64,000 nucleotides of DNA from Moritella sp. PE36 (GCF_000170855.1 NZ_ABCQ01000018.1:18594-82593), one strand, 5' to 3'; positions 35,130 through 44,473 are shown, counted from the first letter of the stretch. Notes: a model not told the origin generated them from the letters alone. Numbers and translations are program-made.

Positions 35130-36413
35130 TTAGCTGCTGTAGTTGCTTTCAGGTAACACCAATATGGCTCTAAAATCATTGACGTTAGTTAAGGTAGGAC
35201 CGGTGACCAGCAAACTATGAAGCGGGTTAAAAAAGTTGTAACTGTCATTATTATCTAAGTAATCTTGCGCCTTCAAAGCCAATTTTTGGCTTAACTTAAA
35301 GTGTTTCGGCAATATAAACGCCCCAGCATTATCCTCAATACCATCAATACCATCCGTATCTGCCGCTAATGCATAGATCTGACTATGACCTTGCAACTCT
35401 TGAAATAAGCTCAGTAAAAATTCACTGTTACGCCCGCCTCTGCCATTGCCCTTCACGGTCACTGTGGTTTCACCACCAGATATGATCACACAAGGCGGGC
35501 TAAAAGGCTGTGATTTATCGGCTATTTGCTTGGCTAATGCCGCATGCACTTTTGCCACTTCCCGCGACTCGCCTTCAATGCAATCACTTAATATATGACA
35601 AGGAATACCGATATTAACCGCTTCCCGAGCCACAGCTTCCAGCGCGGACTGCGGCGTCGCGATAATATGAAACTCACTATTCGTCAGGCAGCTGTCTCCG
35701 GCTTTCACCGTCTCTGACTCTTCACTGTGTAACCAGCTTAATACGTTATTCGGCACCGCTATGTCATAACGTTCTAAAATAGCACAAGCGTCATGACGGG
35801 TAGTTGGATCTGCAACCGTCGGTCCGGAAGCGATGACAGTATCCAGATCGCCCGGTACATCCGAGATAGCTAAGGTAATTAATTTCGCAGGCGCCGTAGC
35901 TTTGGCTAAGCGACCACCTTTGATAGCCGACAAATGTTTGCGCACACAATTGATCTCGTCAATTGCCGCACCAGATTTAAGCAATGCTTTATTTATGGTT
36001 TGTTTATCATCTAAGCTAATTCCAGCAGCCGGTAAGCTTAATAACGCCGAACCGCCACCTGATAATAAACAAATGACGACATCATCAGCGGTTAAACCCG
36101 TCACCAGATTAAAGATACGCGTTGCTACCTCACGCCCAGCACTATCAGGGACGGGATGGGCAGCTTCTATTACTTCGATTCGTTGACAAGTCGCGGTATG
36201 ACCATAGCGGGTCACGACTAAACCCGTTAATTCCCCCTGCCATACTTTTTCTAATTCTTGGGCCATAGATGCAGCGGCTTTACCAGCACCAATCACTATC
36301 GCTTTGCCAGTTTTATTTGCGGGTAGGTATTGGGCTAATTTACCCGCTGGAAGTGCCGCGTCAACCGCGTGTTCGAAAAGTGAGGTAAGAAACTGCTCGG
36401 GATCAATATACAT
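35130..36413 (-). CDS. gckA: Glycerate 2-kinase (MOFRL family)
   Basis: A 427-residue type-2 glycerate kinase (GckA/TtuD-like) that phosphorylates D-glycerate to 2-phosphoglycerate. The N-terminal half has KAIVIGAGKAAASMAQELE and ICLLSGGGSALLSLPA; the C-terminal MOFRL domain has SGGETTVTVKGNGRGGRNSE and LAADTDGIDG. It is the last gene of the gcl operon, 103 bases after glxR, and lets carbon from purine-derived glyoxylate enter lower glycolysis. Confidence 0.93.
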   Translation of the reverse strand: MYIDPEQFLTSLFEHAVDAALPAGKLAQYLPANKTGKAIVIGAGKAAASMAQELEKVWQGELTGLVVTRYGHTATCQRIEVIEAAHPVPDSAGREVATRIFNLVTGLTADDVVICLLSGGGSALLSLPAAGISLDDKQTINKALLKSGAAIDEINCVRKHLSAIKGGRLAKATAPAKLITLAISDVPGDLDTVIASGPTVADPTTRHDACAILERYDIAVPNNVLSWLHSEESETVKAGDSCLTNSEFHIIATPQSALEAVAREAVNIGIPCHILSDCIEGESREVAKVHAALAKQIADKSQPFSPPCVIISGGETTVTVKGNGRGGRNSEFLLSLFQELQGHSQIYALAADTDGIDGIEDNAGAFILPKHFKLSQKLALKAQDYLDNNDSYNFFNPLHSLLVTGPTLTNVNDFRAILVLPESNYSS

Positions 36414-36516
36414 AAAAACTCCTTGCCGGTGTGGCTCTAAAGAGATTGTAATATTGTCTGCTCACGATCATTAATAGAACCCCCATTCTAGATATGACTG
36501 TGAACAGAACAATAAT

Positions 36517-37404
36517 CTACTGGCGGATCTCGTGGTTTGACTGAGATTCAATAGCACGGATCATCGCCGAATGGTCCCAGTTCTCACCGCCCATCTCTGA
36601 ACACTGCTCAAATAGTTCCAACGCTTTTGCTGTATTAGGTAAACTAACACCTAACGCCGCAGCGCCAGATAATGCCAAGTTTAAATCTTTCTTATGCAGC
36701 GCAATTTTAAAACCAGGCTCAAAAGTGCCCTTGATCATGCGATCGCCATGCACTTCCAGAATTTTAGAATTAGCAAATCCACCCATTAATGCTTCACGAA
36801 CTCGCGCAGGATCTGCACCGGCTTTCGAGGCAAATACCAAGGCTTCAGATACGGCTTCAATATTAAGCGCGACAATAATTTGATTCGATACTTTACAAAT
36901 TTGTCCCGCGCCATTGTCACCGACTAAAGTAATGTTCTTACCCATGCTGGTTAATAATGGTTGCGCACGTGAAAATGCTGACTCACTACCACCCACCATG
37001 ATGGTTAGCGCAGCATTGATTGCACCGACTTCACCGCCAGATACTGGCGCATCTAGGTATTCAGCACCGGTAAGTTTTACTTTTTCGGCAAACTTTTGGG
37101 TTTCAATCGGGCAAATAGAGCTCATATCGATGACCATTTTATCTGCTGTTAAGGCACTAACTACCCCATCATCGGCAAATAAGACTGCAGCAACTTGTGG
37201 TGTATTCGGCACCATTAAAATGATCACCTCAGCCGCTTCAGTCGCCGCTTTCACCGTTGGATAAGCAATACCACCGTTAGCCATTAGCTCAATAGGGGCT
37301 GGTGAGTGGGCTTCCGAAAATACTAATTGATGACCCGCTTTTTGTAGATTAGCCGCCATCGGTTTACCCATGATGCCAGTGCCTATAAATGCAATTGTTG
37401 TCAT
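36517..37404 (-). CDS. glxR: Tartronate semialdehyde reductase
   Basis: A 295-residue beta-hydroxyacid dehydrogenase. The NAD(P)-binding start is IAFIGTGIMGKPMAANLQKA, the substrate site LDAPVSGGEVGAINA, and the catalytic lysine lies in GAGQICKVSNQI. Its place right after gcl and hyi fits the GlxR/GarR role, reducing tartronate semialdehyde to glycerate. The frame starts with a good ATG 25 bases downstream of the hyi stop codon. Confidence 0.93.
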   Translation of the reverse strand: MTTIAFIGTGIMGKPMAANLQKAGHQLVFSEAHSPAPIELMANGGIAYPTVKAATEAAEVIILMVPNTPQVAAVLFADDGVVSALTADKMVIDMSSICPIETQKFAEKVKLTGAEYLDAPVSGGEVGAINAALTIMVGGSESAFSRAQPLLTSMGKNITLVGDNGAGQICKVSNQIIVALNIEAVSEALVFASKAGADPARVREALMGGFANSKILEVHGDRMIKGTFEPGFKIALHKKDLNLALSGAAALGVSLPNTAKALELFEQCSEMGGENWDHSAMIRAIESQSNHEIRQ

Positions 37405-37429
37405 TATTCTGTCCTTAGAGTAGGTTAGA

Positions 37430-38212
37430 TTAAATTAGGTTAAAATCATGTAACCAATGCAGTCCTGCCGCAGTCGTCGTCGCTGGTTTGTATTCACAGC
37501 CGACCCAACCTTGGTAACCAATATCATCCAGGTGCTTAAACAAAAATTGATAATTGAGTTCACCAGTACCGGGTTCATGGCGGCCGGGGTTATCGGCTAA
37601 TTGTACGTGCTGGATCTGCACTAAATTATTGCTTAATGTGGTCGCTATATCCCCTTCCATCACCTGCATATGATAGATATCATATTGCACGCGGATATTC
37701 GTACTTTCGGTTGCTTTAATTACCGCTAACGCTTGCGCCGTTGTGGTTAAAAAGAAGCCAGGGATATCACGGGTATTAATCGCTTCAATCACTAAACTGA
37801 TCCCGGCTTTCGCCAATTCTGCCGCCGCAAATTGTAGGTTGGCAACAAAAGTCTCGTGAGCTTGTTGCGCGCTCACCGTGACCGGAGTAATACCCGCCAA
37901 ACAGTTCAATTGGGTACAATTCAAGGTGCGCGCATACTCAATCGCTAAATACACCCCAGCTTGAAACTCACCGACTCGGTTCGGATCCGTTGCAATGCCA
38001 CGATCCCCGGCATCCCAGTCACCCGCAGGTAAGTTAAACAATACCTGTTCGAGGTTATACTGCTCTAACCGCTGCTTGATTTCGGCTGCATCAAACGCAT
38101 AAGGAAACAAATATTCTACGCCATGAAATCCCGCATCACTGGCTTCTGCAAAGCGATCCAGAAATTCATTTTCGGTAAATAACATGGATAAATTAGCCGC
38201 TAATTTAGGCAT
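37430..38212 (-). CDS. hyi: Hydroxypyruvate isomerase
   Basis: A 260-residue TIM-barrel protein of the AP-endonuclease-2-like isomerases. Motifs: PKLAANLSMLFTENEFLDRF, GDWDAGDRGIA, IEAINTRDIPGFFL with the metal-binding Glu, YDIYHMQVMEGD, and WVGCEYKPA at the end. It interconverts hydroxypyruvate and tartronate semialdehyde beside Gcl. Two ATGs stand in tandem at the start; the second is used. It lies 44 bases after gcl in the same operon. Confidence 0.93.
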   Translation of the reverse strand: MPKLAANLSMLFTENEFLDRFAEASDAGFHGVEYLFPYAFDAAEIKQRLEQYNLEQVLFNLPAGDWDAGDRGIATDPNRVGEFQAGVYLAIEYARTLNCTQLNCLAGITPVTVSAQQAHETFVANLQFAAAELAKAGISLVIEAINTRDIPGFFLTTTAQALAVIKATESTNIRVQYDIYHMQVMEGDIATTLSNNLVQIQHVQLADNPGRHEPGTGELNYQFLFKHLDDIGYQGWVGCEYKPATTTAAGLHWLHDFNLI

Positions 38213-38256
38213 CAAAAACTCCTTTTTATAAATGAATGCTTAGTGAGTCGTTTTCA

Positions 38257-40032
38257 CTATTGATTAAACGTGATTGCAGTTGGCGCGTCATCCTGACCTT
38301 CCGCTAATGCTTCAAATTCATTAACGCCGTCAATTTCTACACCCATAGCAATATTGGTTACACGCTCAAGAATGATTTCAACGACGACTGGGACTTTATG
38401 TTTCGCCATTAACGCTTGTGCCTGACGTAACGCTCCGGCAATCTCTTCTGGTTGGCGAACACGGATCGCTTTACAACCTAAACCTTCAACAACGGCAACG
38501 TGATCAACACCATAACCTTCTAACTCTGGTGCATTTTGATTATCAAACGCCAGCTGTACACAGTAATCAATATCAAATTGACGTTGTGCTTGGCGGATCA
38601 AACCAAGGTAAGAATTGTTCACCACAACGTGGATATAAGGCAGGTTAAACTGTGCACCCACCGCTAATTCTTCGATCATAAATTGGAAATCATAATCGCC
38701 AGAAATTGCCACAATTGGCCGTTTAGGATCGGCAACACGAACACCTAATGCAGCTGAAATAGTCCAACCTAATGGCCCAGCTTGACCGCAGTTGATCCAA
38801 TGACGCGGTTTATACACGTGCAAGAATTGCGTAGCGGCAATCTGTGACAGGCCAATAGTACTGACATAACAAGTGTCTTGACCGAATACTTTATTCATCT
38901 CTTCATACACGCGCATCGGTTTTACTGGCACGTCATTAAAGTGAGTTTTACGTAATAACGTTGCTTTGCGCTCTTGGCATTCCGCGATCCACGCCGAACG
39001 GTCCGGTAACTGACCCGCGTCACGCATTTCAGTCGCGACTTCTACCAATAGCTCCAGTGCTGCTTTGGCATCCGATACGATGCCAAGATCAGGACAGAAG
39101 ATACGGCCAATCTGGGTAGGTTCAATATCGATATGCACAAATTTTCGGTCTTTGGTGTAAACATCCACAGAACCGGTATGACGATTCGCCCAACGGTTAC
39201 CAATACCAAACACAAAGTCCGACGCTAACATGCTGGCATTACCATAGCGGTGCGACGTTTGCAGACCAACCATACCCGCCATTAACTCATGATCATCAGG
39301 TACTGAACCCCAGCCCATCAGCGTTGGGATCACCGGAATACCGGTAATTTCAGCAAAGGTTTGCAACAATGTCGCTGCGCCAGCATTAATAACACCGCCA
39401 CCACTGACCAATAACGGTTTTTCTGCCGCGTTTAACATGGTTAATGCTTTGGTGATTTGTGCGCGACTTGCTTTCGGCTTGTAAGGTTCAAGCGGTTCAT
39501 AGCTGTCGATATCAAATTCAATTTCAGCCAGTTGCACATCAATCGGTAAATCAAGCAACACAGGTCCAGGGCGGCCTGAACGCATTAAGTGAAATGCCTT
39601 TTGGAACGCACGTGGTACTTGCGCTGGTTCTAATACTGTCGTTGCCCATTTGGTTACTGGACCGGCAATGCTCGCAATATCCACGGCCTGAAAATCTTCT
39701 TTGTGTAACCGTGCTCGTGGCGCTTGACCAGTAATACATAAGATTGGGATAGAGTCTGCCGATGCTGAATATAATCCCGTGATCATATCGGTACCAGCCG
39801 GCCCAGACGTACCAATACAAACACCGATATTACCGGTATGAGTACGGGTATAACCTTCTGCCATATGTGAGGCGCCTTCCACATGACGTGCTAACACATG
39901 GTCAATACCGCCTACTTTTTTCATTGCGGCATACATAGGATTAATCGCGGCACCCGGTACACCGAACACGACATCAACCCCTTCCAGTTTCATTACTTCT
40001 ATTGCTGCTTCTATTGCTTTCATCTTAGTCAT
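38257..40032 (-). CDS. gcl: Glyoxylate carboligase
   Basis: A 591-residue thiamine-diphosphate enzyme that condenses two glyoxylates into tartronate semialdehyde and CO2. The N-terminus reads [20 protein letters not shown], where Gcl has Val instead of the usual catalytic Glu, and [19 protein letters not shown] follows. The cofactor motif is [20 protein letters not shown]. First gene of gcl-hyi-glxR-gckA. GGAG precedes the ATG. The near-perfect palindrome GATTGCATACAATC (40050-40063) lies just upstream of the ribosome site, ideally placed for repression. The operon is divergent from the glcG-like gene. Confidence 0.96.
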   Translation of the reverse strand: MTKMKAIEAAIEVMKLEGVDVVFGVPGAAINPMYAAMKKVGGIDHVLARHVEGASHMAEGYTRTHTGNIGVCIGTSGPAGTDMITGLYSASADSIPILCITGQAPRARLHKEDFQAVDIASIAGPVTKWATTVLEPAQVPRAFQKAFHLMRSGRPGPVLLDLPIDVQLAEIEFDIDSYEPLEPYKPKASRAQITKALTMLNAAEKPLLVSGGGVINAGAATLLQTFAEITGIPVIPTLMGWGSVPDDHELMAGMVGLQTSHRYGNASMLASDFVFGIGNRWANRHTGSVDVYTKDRKFVHIDIEPTQIGRIFCPDLGIVSDAKAALELLVEVATEMRDAGQLPDRSAWIAECQERKATLLRKTHFNDVPVKPMRVYEEMNKVFGQDTCYVSTIGLSQIAATQFLHVYKPRHWINCGQAGPLGWTISAALGVRVADPKRPIVAISGDYDFQFMIEELAVGAQFNLPYIHVVVNNSYLGLIRQAQRQFDIDYCVQLAFDNQNAPELEGYGVDHVAVVEGLGCKAIRVRQPEEIAGALRQAQALMAKHKVPVVVEIILERVTNIAMGVEIDGVNEFEALAEGQDDAPTAITFNQ

Positions 40033-40475
40033 TTCAAATCTCCATATACGATTGCATACAATCTAGCGAGTAATTGTATTCTAGACCTCAACAATGTTAA
40101 CAATCAAGTCTCCATTTACAAAAACACAACAGAGTGTCAACATTAAAAACCACAAACAAGACACCGTGTTTCGAATAAACAATTAATATCAACAAGATAG
40201 AGTTAAACGGATGTTTTAAATACGTTAAAATAAAAAATCATTAAGTTTATAAATAGTTAAATTTGTTTACATTCATGTGATTTTATCGCTATATGTAAGT
40301 CAATAATTAAAATAAATGTACACAATCACTAAAACAATCTATATTTTCACACTGATTCTTGATTCAATAAATATCGACTGGATCATGCAATACAGGCTGT
40401 AGTGCGAAGGTTTAGGATTGAAGATGTCTATCTTGATTGATTAGCAAATAACACAGCATTAATTTGGAGAAATAC
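40033..40475. other. Divergent control region between gcl and the glcG-like gene
   Basis: This gap of about 440 bases is AT-rich and shows no credible gene. On the gcl side it holds the palindrome at 40050-40063 and an extra AATTGTATT half-site at 40072-40080. Nothing comparable was seen close to the glcG-like gene. Confidence 0.55.
40050..40063 (-). promoter_or_regulatory. Palindromic operator GATTGCATACAATC upstream of gcl
   Basis: A 14-bp near-perfect inverted repeat 17 bases before the gcl start codon. It has the same ATTGTATACAAT-like core as sites upstream of puuE and gntR. A likely target of the GntR regulator encoded at 42928-43653. Confidence 0.55.
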
Positions 40476-40901
40476 ATGAATTTAACACTACAAGAAGCCT
40501 TAACTATCACCCAAGGTGCATTCAATGCAGCGGTAAAAGAAAATAGTAAACCGTTAACGGTGGCGGTTTTAGATAGCGGCGGTAAATTGATTTCATTACA
40601 GCGTCAAGACGGCGCGAGCATGATGCGCCCAGAGATCGCATCAGCAAAAGCTTGGGGGGCACTCGCAATGGGCTGCTCGTCACGTAAATTAGCCACAGAT
40701 GCAGAACAACGTCCCGCGTTCATGACCGCCGTTACCGCGCTAGCAGACGGTAATGTATTACCTGTCGCAGGTGGTATTTTAATTAGAAACAGCGAGCAAG
40801 AATTACTCGGTGCAATCGGCATCAGTGGCGATTTATCTGAACTTGATGAGCTGTGTGCCATACGCGGGGTTCAGTCGGCAAATTTGCTCACAGATGAATG
40901 A
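40476..40901 (+). CDS. GlcG/HbpS-like (DUF336) protein
   Basis: A 141-residue protein of the GlcG/HbpS family: LTLQEALTITQGAFNAA at the start, LTVAVLDSGGKLISLQRQDG, SAKAWGALAMG, and GGILIRNSEQELLGAIGISGD near the end. Family members occur with glycolate, glyoxylate and glycerol-type genes and some bind heme, but no reaction is known. GGAG lies 6 bases before the ATG at 40476; the frame from a TTG at 40464 is not preferred. It is divergent from gcl, which suggests a link to glyoxylate metabolism. Confidence 0.85.
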   Translation: MNLTLQEALTITQGAFNAAVKENSKPLTVAVLDSGGKLISLQRQDGASMMRPEIASAKAWGALAMGCSSRKLATDAEQRPAFMTAVTALADGNVLPVAGGILIRNSEQELLGAIGISGDLSELDELCAIRGVQSANLLTDE

Positions 40902-40959
40902 TAACAACGCCAAATACTGCCCTCGTGAATAGGTCTGGTTGAATGGCTATCACAAACAC

Positions 40960-40996
40960 AAAAGGATAAGCCTGATATCAGGACTTATCCTTTTTT
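40960..40996. terminator. Bidirectional terminator between the glcG-like gene and azgA2
   Basis: AAAAGGATAAG (40960-40970) pairs with CTTATCCTTTT (40984-40994), with the small palindrome CCTGATATCAGG in the loop and T-runs on both sides. The flanking genes are convergent. Confidence 0.85.
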
Positions 40997-41010
40997 ATAC
41001 CTAATACCAA

Positions 41011-42375
41011 TTACATTAGCGCAAATTTGGCCACAAAGATTGCCGTTAACACCCAAATGCTCGATGATACTTCTTCCGATTTACCTGAGCCTACCTTTAA
41101 GAACGTATACGCAATAAAGCCTAACGCAATACCGTTCGCAATCGAGAAGGTAAACGCCATCATCATCGCAGTAATACAAGCAGGTACATAATCAGTAAAC
41201 TCATCCCAATTGATTTTACTTAAGCCACTCATCATTAAGAAGGCAACAAAGATCAGCGCACCAGAGGTTGCATAACTCGGAATGATCAAGGCTATATCAG
41301 CAAAGAAAGTCGCTAATAAAAATAACACACCAACTGTGACCGCAGTTAGACCTGTACGTCCACCTGCCGCTACACCCGCTGCACTTTCAACATAAGATGT
41401 TACTGGCGGACAACCTACACAAGCACCAAGCACACTTGATACTGAATCGGCTTTAAGGGATTTCTTTAAGTTTTTGATATTACCTTTGTCATCGATAAGG
41501 TTAGCTTTATCAGCCACCCCCATTAATGTACCTGCAGTATCAAACATGTTCACAAACAAGAACGAGATGATCACACTGATCATACCAACATTAAACAGGC
41601 CTTCAGCATTATAAAATAAATGCTCAAAATCCATGCTCATGAATAATGGACCAAGACTCGGCGGTGTCGATATAATCGAACTTGGCGCCGTCACTAAACC
41701 TAATGGTATACCGACTAATGTCGTTACTAACATACCAATTAAAACCGCGCCAAATAAATTACGACGAAATAAAGTACCGATAATCAAAAAGGTAATACCA
41801 GCCAGTAGTACACTCGGATCTTTAAAGTTACCAACCGTCATTAGCGTCGGTTCAAAAGCAACGATAATGCCCGCATTTTTAAGACCGATAACACCTAAAA
41901 ACAGACCGACACCCGCCGTCATCGCATAGCGTAAGCTAACGGGTATACTGTCTAATATCCATTCTCTGATCTTATAAAAACTCATCAGCGCGAATAACAC
42001 CCCTGATACAAATACGGCAGCCATCGCGACTTGCCAGGTATGACCCATATCAAATACTACGGTATAAGTGAAAAAAGCGTTCAAGCCCATACCTGGTGCT
42101 AAACCAACAGGCCAGTTGGCATAAAGACCCATTAACATACAGCCGATTGCAGCACCGACACAGGTAGCCACGAATAAAGCATCCTTGTCCATACCGGTTT
42201 TAGCCATTAATTCCGGGTTAATAAAAATGATATACGCCATGGTGACAAAGGTGGTTAAACCAGCCATCATTTCAGTTTTCACCGTGGTGCCATGCTCTGA
42301 TAGTTTAAATAATTTTTCTAGTAACCCACCTTTAGATGGTGTACTTAGTGTTTCTACAGGTTGTGCATTACTCAT
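41011..42375 (-). CDS. Purine permease, NCS2 AzgA/GhxP-like (copy 2)
   Basis: About 454 residues, the same length as copy 1 (14729-16093) and very similar from end to end by eye. It shares GLTTFVTMAYIIFINP, GLAPGMGLNAFFTYTVVF, FVNMFDTAGTLMGV and GCPPVTSYVESAAGVAAGGR. Differences cluster at the N-terminus, around residue 185 (FEPTLMTVGNFKDP against SQPTLVTMGNFTEP) and in some helices. It should import hypoxanthine, guanine or adenine with protons. The tandem ATG behind AAGGAAAT is also as in copy 1. It lies between the gcl group and gntR, with a long gap upstream. Confidence 0.9.
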   Translation of the reverse strand: MSNAQPVETLSTPSKGGLLEKLFKLSEHGTTVKTEMMAGLTTFVTMAYIIFINPELMAKTGMDKDALFVATCVGAAIGCMLMGLYANWPVGLAPGMGLNAFFTYTVVFDMGHTWQVAMAAVFVSGVLFALMSFYKIREWILDSIPVSLRYAMTAGVGLFLGVIGLKNAGIIVAFEPTLMTVGNFKDPSVLLAGITFLIIGTLFRRNLFGAVLIGMLVTTLVGIPLGLVTAPSSIISTPPSLGPLFMSMDFEHLFYNAEGLFNVGMISVIISFLFVNMFDTAGTLMGVADKANLIDDKGNIKNLKKSLKADSVSSVLGACVGCPPVTSYVESAAGVAAGGRTGLTAVTVGVLFLLATFFADIALIIPSYATSGALIFVAFLMMSGLSKINWDEFTDYVPACITAMMMAFTFSIANGIALGFIAYTFLKVGSGKSEEVSSSIWVLTAIFVAKFALM

Positions 42376-42878
42376 CATATTTCCTTGTTATGTTTCGGCA
42401 TTACCGATTATCCATTTATGATTTAATACTTTTGCTATATTTCCTTACTGACAACTCATTCAAATTAGTTTCGTTCATTAACTAAAAAGCGACTATTCAT
42501 GCAGTTCGTCAATTTTCAATATTAATGGTCCACATAATAAAACCAACATCAGTACAATCATTAATACAATTTAGTTAAATAATGTTTCATAAATTTACAG
42601 GAATGTAACAAAAAGTTAACCTGTCAATGTGATAACTTTGATCTGGGTACAGAAGTGGGTCGATAAAGGGGTCGGTTATTATGATGCAGTGAGCACTAAC
42701 AGAGGATTTAAAATACAAAGATAAATTATGTACCCAGTTAAAACAATGACTTATGCTGAACGCTGGTCGTAAGCAATAAAATCAACTACAGATGAGGTGG
42801 AGAGGTCGGAGTTGTTTAAAGGGAATATAATTCTATGGGTACTTAAAAGATAAAAACGACACGAAAAATAAAACAAAA
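42376..42878. other. Long intergenic region upstream of azgA2
   Basis: About 500 bases with no credible gene. It contains the inverted repeat CTGGGTACA (42643-42651) and TGTACCCAG (42729-42737), separated by about 78 bases. Neither a transposase nor target-site repeats were seen, so no mobile element is claimed. The azgA2 promoter must lie here. Confidence 0.5.
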
Positions 42879-42902
42879 AAGCCAGACTGATTAGCCTGGC
42901 TT
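42875..42902 (-). terminator. Terminator of the gntR gene
   Basis: AAGCCAG (42879-42885) pairs with CTGGCTT (42896-42902). On the reverse strand it is followed by TTTTTTG. Confidence 0.75.
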
Positions 42903-42927
42903 AGAGTCGCAGAGTAAAGAACCGCGA

Positions 42928-43653
42928 TTATTTTTTATTTAATACATTCGAGAAGACCACATGCAGGTCGCTTGATACCGTCTCGCCATCAAGGTTAAGT
43001 TTTGATTCAATGTGTTCTAAATGTTCCTGCATTAATTGACAGGCTGTTACCACATCTTTTGCTTCAATCGCATCTAATAAACGGCTGTGCTCGTCTAAAA
43101 CACAAGGTGTGCTATTACCGACTTCATATTGAGCAATAATCAATGAGGTTAATGATACTAAGCTGCGTTGAAAATTAAGTAACGGGACATTGGCTGACAT
43201 CTCAGCTAACTGTAAATGGAACTCACCAGACAAACGGATCGCTTTGCCCAGATCACCTTGGTTAGTCGCTGCATTTTCAAGTACGATCAGTTTACGTAAT
43301 GAACTAATTTGTTTCGCCGTCGCATTCATCACCGCTAATTCAGTAATTGCCGCTTCTAATGCTTGTCTGGCAATAAATACTTGCTTTGCTTCTTCAACCG
43401 ACGGGGCCGCAACAATCGCACCACGATTAGGTCGGATAACGACAACTTGCTCGTGAGATAAACGTAATAATGAACGGCGTATAATAGTACGACTGACACC
43501 AAAAATGTCACCTAACGCTTCTTCATTTAATTTTGTTCCTGGCGGGAGACGACGTTCAAGAATAGCATCAAAGATATGCGCATAGACGATATCGTCTTGA
43601 GCCATTGAGCCTGACTTGCCTTCTGTTTCCACAGAACTACTGAGCTCAGACAT
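42928..43653 (-). CDS. GntR family regulator, FCD type
   Basis: A 241-residue regulator. The N-terminal winged helix reads RLPPGTKLNEEALGDIFGVS and RTIIRRSLLRLSHEQVVVI. The C-terminal FCD domain has EAKQVFIARQALEAAITELA and metal-binding histidine positions in SGEFHLQLAEM and LDEHSRLLDAIEAKD. FCD regulators bind organic acids or similar small molecules. It lies at the end of the purine/glyoxylate cluster and ATTGTATACAAT-like palindromes occur upstream of puuE, gcl and its own gene, so it probably controls them. The frame also opens at 43665; GGTG is spaced for the ATG at 43653. Confidence 0.87.
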   Translation of the reverse strand: MSELSSSVETEGKSGSMAQDDIVYAHIFDAILERRLPPGTKLNEEALGDIFGVSRTIIRRSLLRLSHEQVVVIRPNRGAIVAAPSVEEAKQVFIARQALEAAITELAVMNATAKQISSLRKLIVLENAATNQGDLGKAIRLSGEFHLQLAEMSANVPLLNFQRSLVSLTSLIIAQYEVGNSTPCVLDEHSRLLDAIEAKDVVTACQLMQEHLEHIESKLNLDGETVSSDLHVVFSNVLNKK

Positions 43654-43726
43654 TATATTCACCATTATAAGTTAGTGTTGTGAGGGCCATTAATTAAGTA
43701 TAACCCGCGCCACAACAACTCTGATA

Positions 43727-43740
43727 GATTGTATAACATC
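43727..43740 (-). promoter_or_regulatory. Palindromic operator candidate upstream of gntR
   Basis: GATTGTATAACATC shares the GATTGTAT half of the gcl site and lies about 75 bases before gntR. Its second half is imperfect. It suggests autoregulation. Confidence 0.4.
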
Positions 43741-43811
43741 ATGATATGTTAACACCGTGTAACAATCCAGTCCTATCTTGTGTACTATCTAAAAAATATT
43801 TTAAACAATTT

Positions 43812-44228
43812 TTAACGATACTCGGTAATTTTTAGCGGTTTATCTGCATTATAACTATTTAACACATCTAATAAGCTTGCCGTACTTGGTTGATTTTCAA
43901 GTGGGTCTGGATCTTGAGAGGAGGTAAGGGATTGTGCGAACTCATTCGCTGTGGGTTTAATTAACGAATCGAGGGCTAATTTTTGCTGTAATAAATGAGA
44001 ACTATTTTGTACAACAGATTCGGGCACATAGTTAATATCACCAACAGCCACACCAATTTCCGGAGAAAAACAGATCTCCAAGCGCATTGCCGCCATATTG
44101 TTTTTAGCGGCATATTCATTCAGTCGTAACATACGGGCAGCATCATACGCTGACGTATCAACGGCAGGTTGCTTAATTTCGATTTGTTTCTGATCAGAAA
44201 TGTCAGATGACAACATACTTAATAGCAA
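43812..44228 (-). CDS. Conserved-looking protein of unknown function, possibly 5'-truncated
   Basis: A 138-codon frame from a TTG at 44228. No family is recognised. It has no signal peptide or membrane helix and contains AARMLRLNEYAAKNNMAAMR and RLEICFSPEIGVAVGDINYV. The same frame continues open for 67 more codons to 44429 and still reads like protein (RYLIYVQSIRQHALIDELQL), but offers no ATG, GTG or TTG before the stop codon at about 44430. The gene may begin at a rare start such as ATT, or be a remnant that lost its 5' end next to the tRNA cluster. Confidence 0.5.
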   Translation of the reverse strand: MLLSMLSSDISDQKQIEIKQPAVDTSAYDAARMLRLNEYAAKNNMAAMRLEICFSPEIGVAVGDINYVPESVVQNSSHLLQQKLALDSLIKPTANEFAQSLTSSQDPDPLENQPSTASLLDVLNSYNADKPLKITEYR

Positions 44229-44445
44229 AGCAAATTTAGCTCTATCACCATTTAAAGCACATTTATTTAATTGTTGGCCAAGTTGTAGCTCATCAATTAA
44301 GGCATGTTGTCGTATCGATTGAACGTAAATAAGGTACCTCTTAACAAGATTGCGCGCAGAATAACCAGATTTTGCCGCGAAATAATCAACTAGTAAGTTA
44401 TCGGCCTGATTTTCAAAATATTTAGCTGTTTATTCGAAGTTTTTA

Positions 44446-44473
44446 TTCACATATATACATTTTCTGATACTAT
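44446..44473 (+). promoter_or_regulatory. Promoter of the tRNA-Tyr cluster
   Basis: A -35 like TTCACA (44446-44451) and a -10 TACTAT (44468-44473) are 16 bases apart and lie just upstream of the first tRNA; a GC-rich discriminator CCG follows, as expected for a stable-RNA promoter. Confidence 0.5.

Noticed and set aside
42643..42737. Inverted repeat CTGGGTACA/TGTACCCAG that might bound a small mobile element
   Set aside because: The arms are only 9 bases, enclose no gene, and show no target-site duplication, so a mobile element is not supported.
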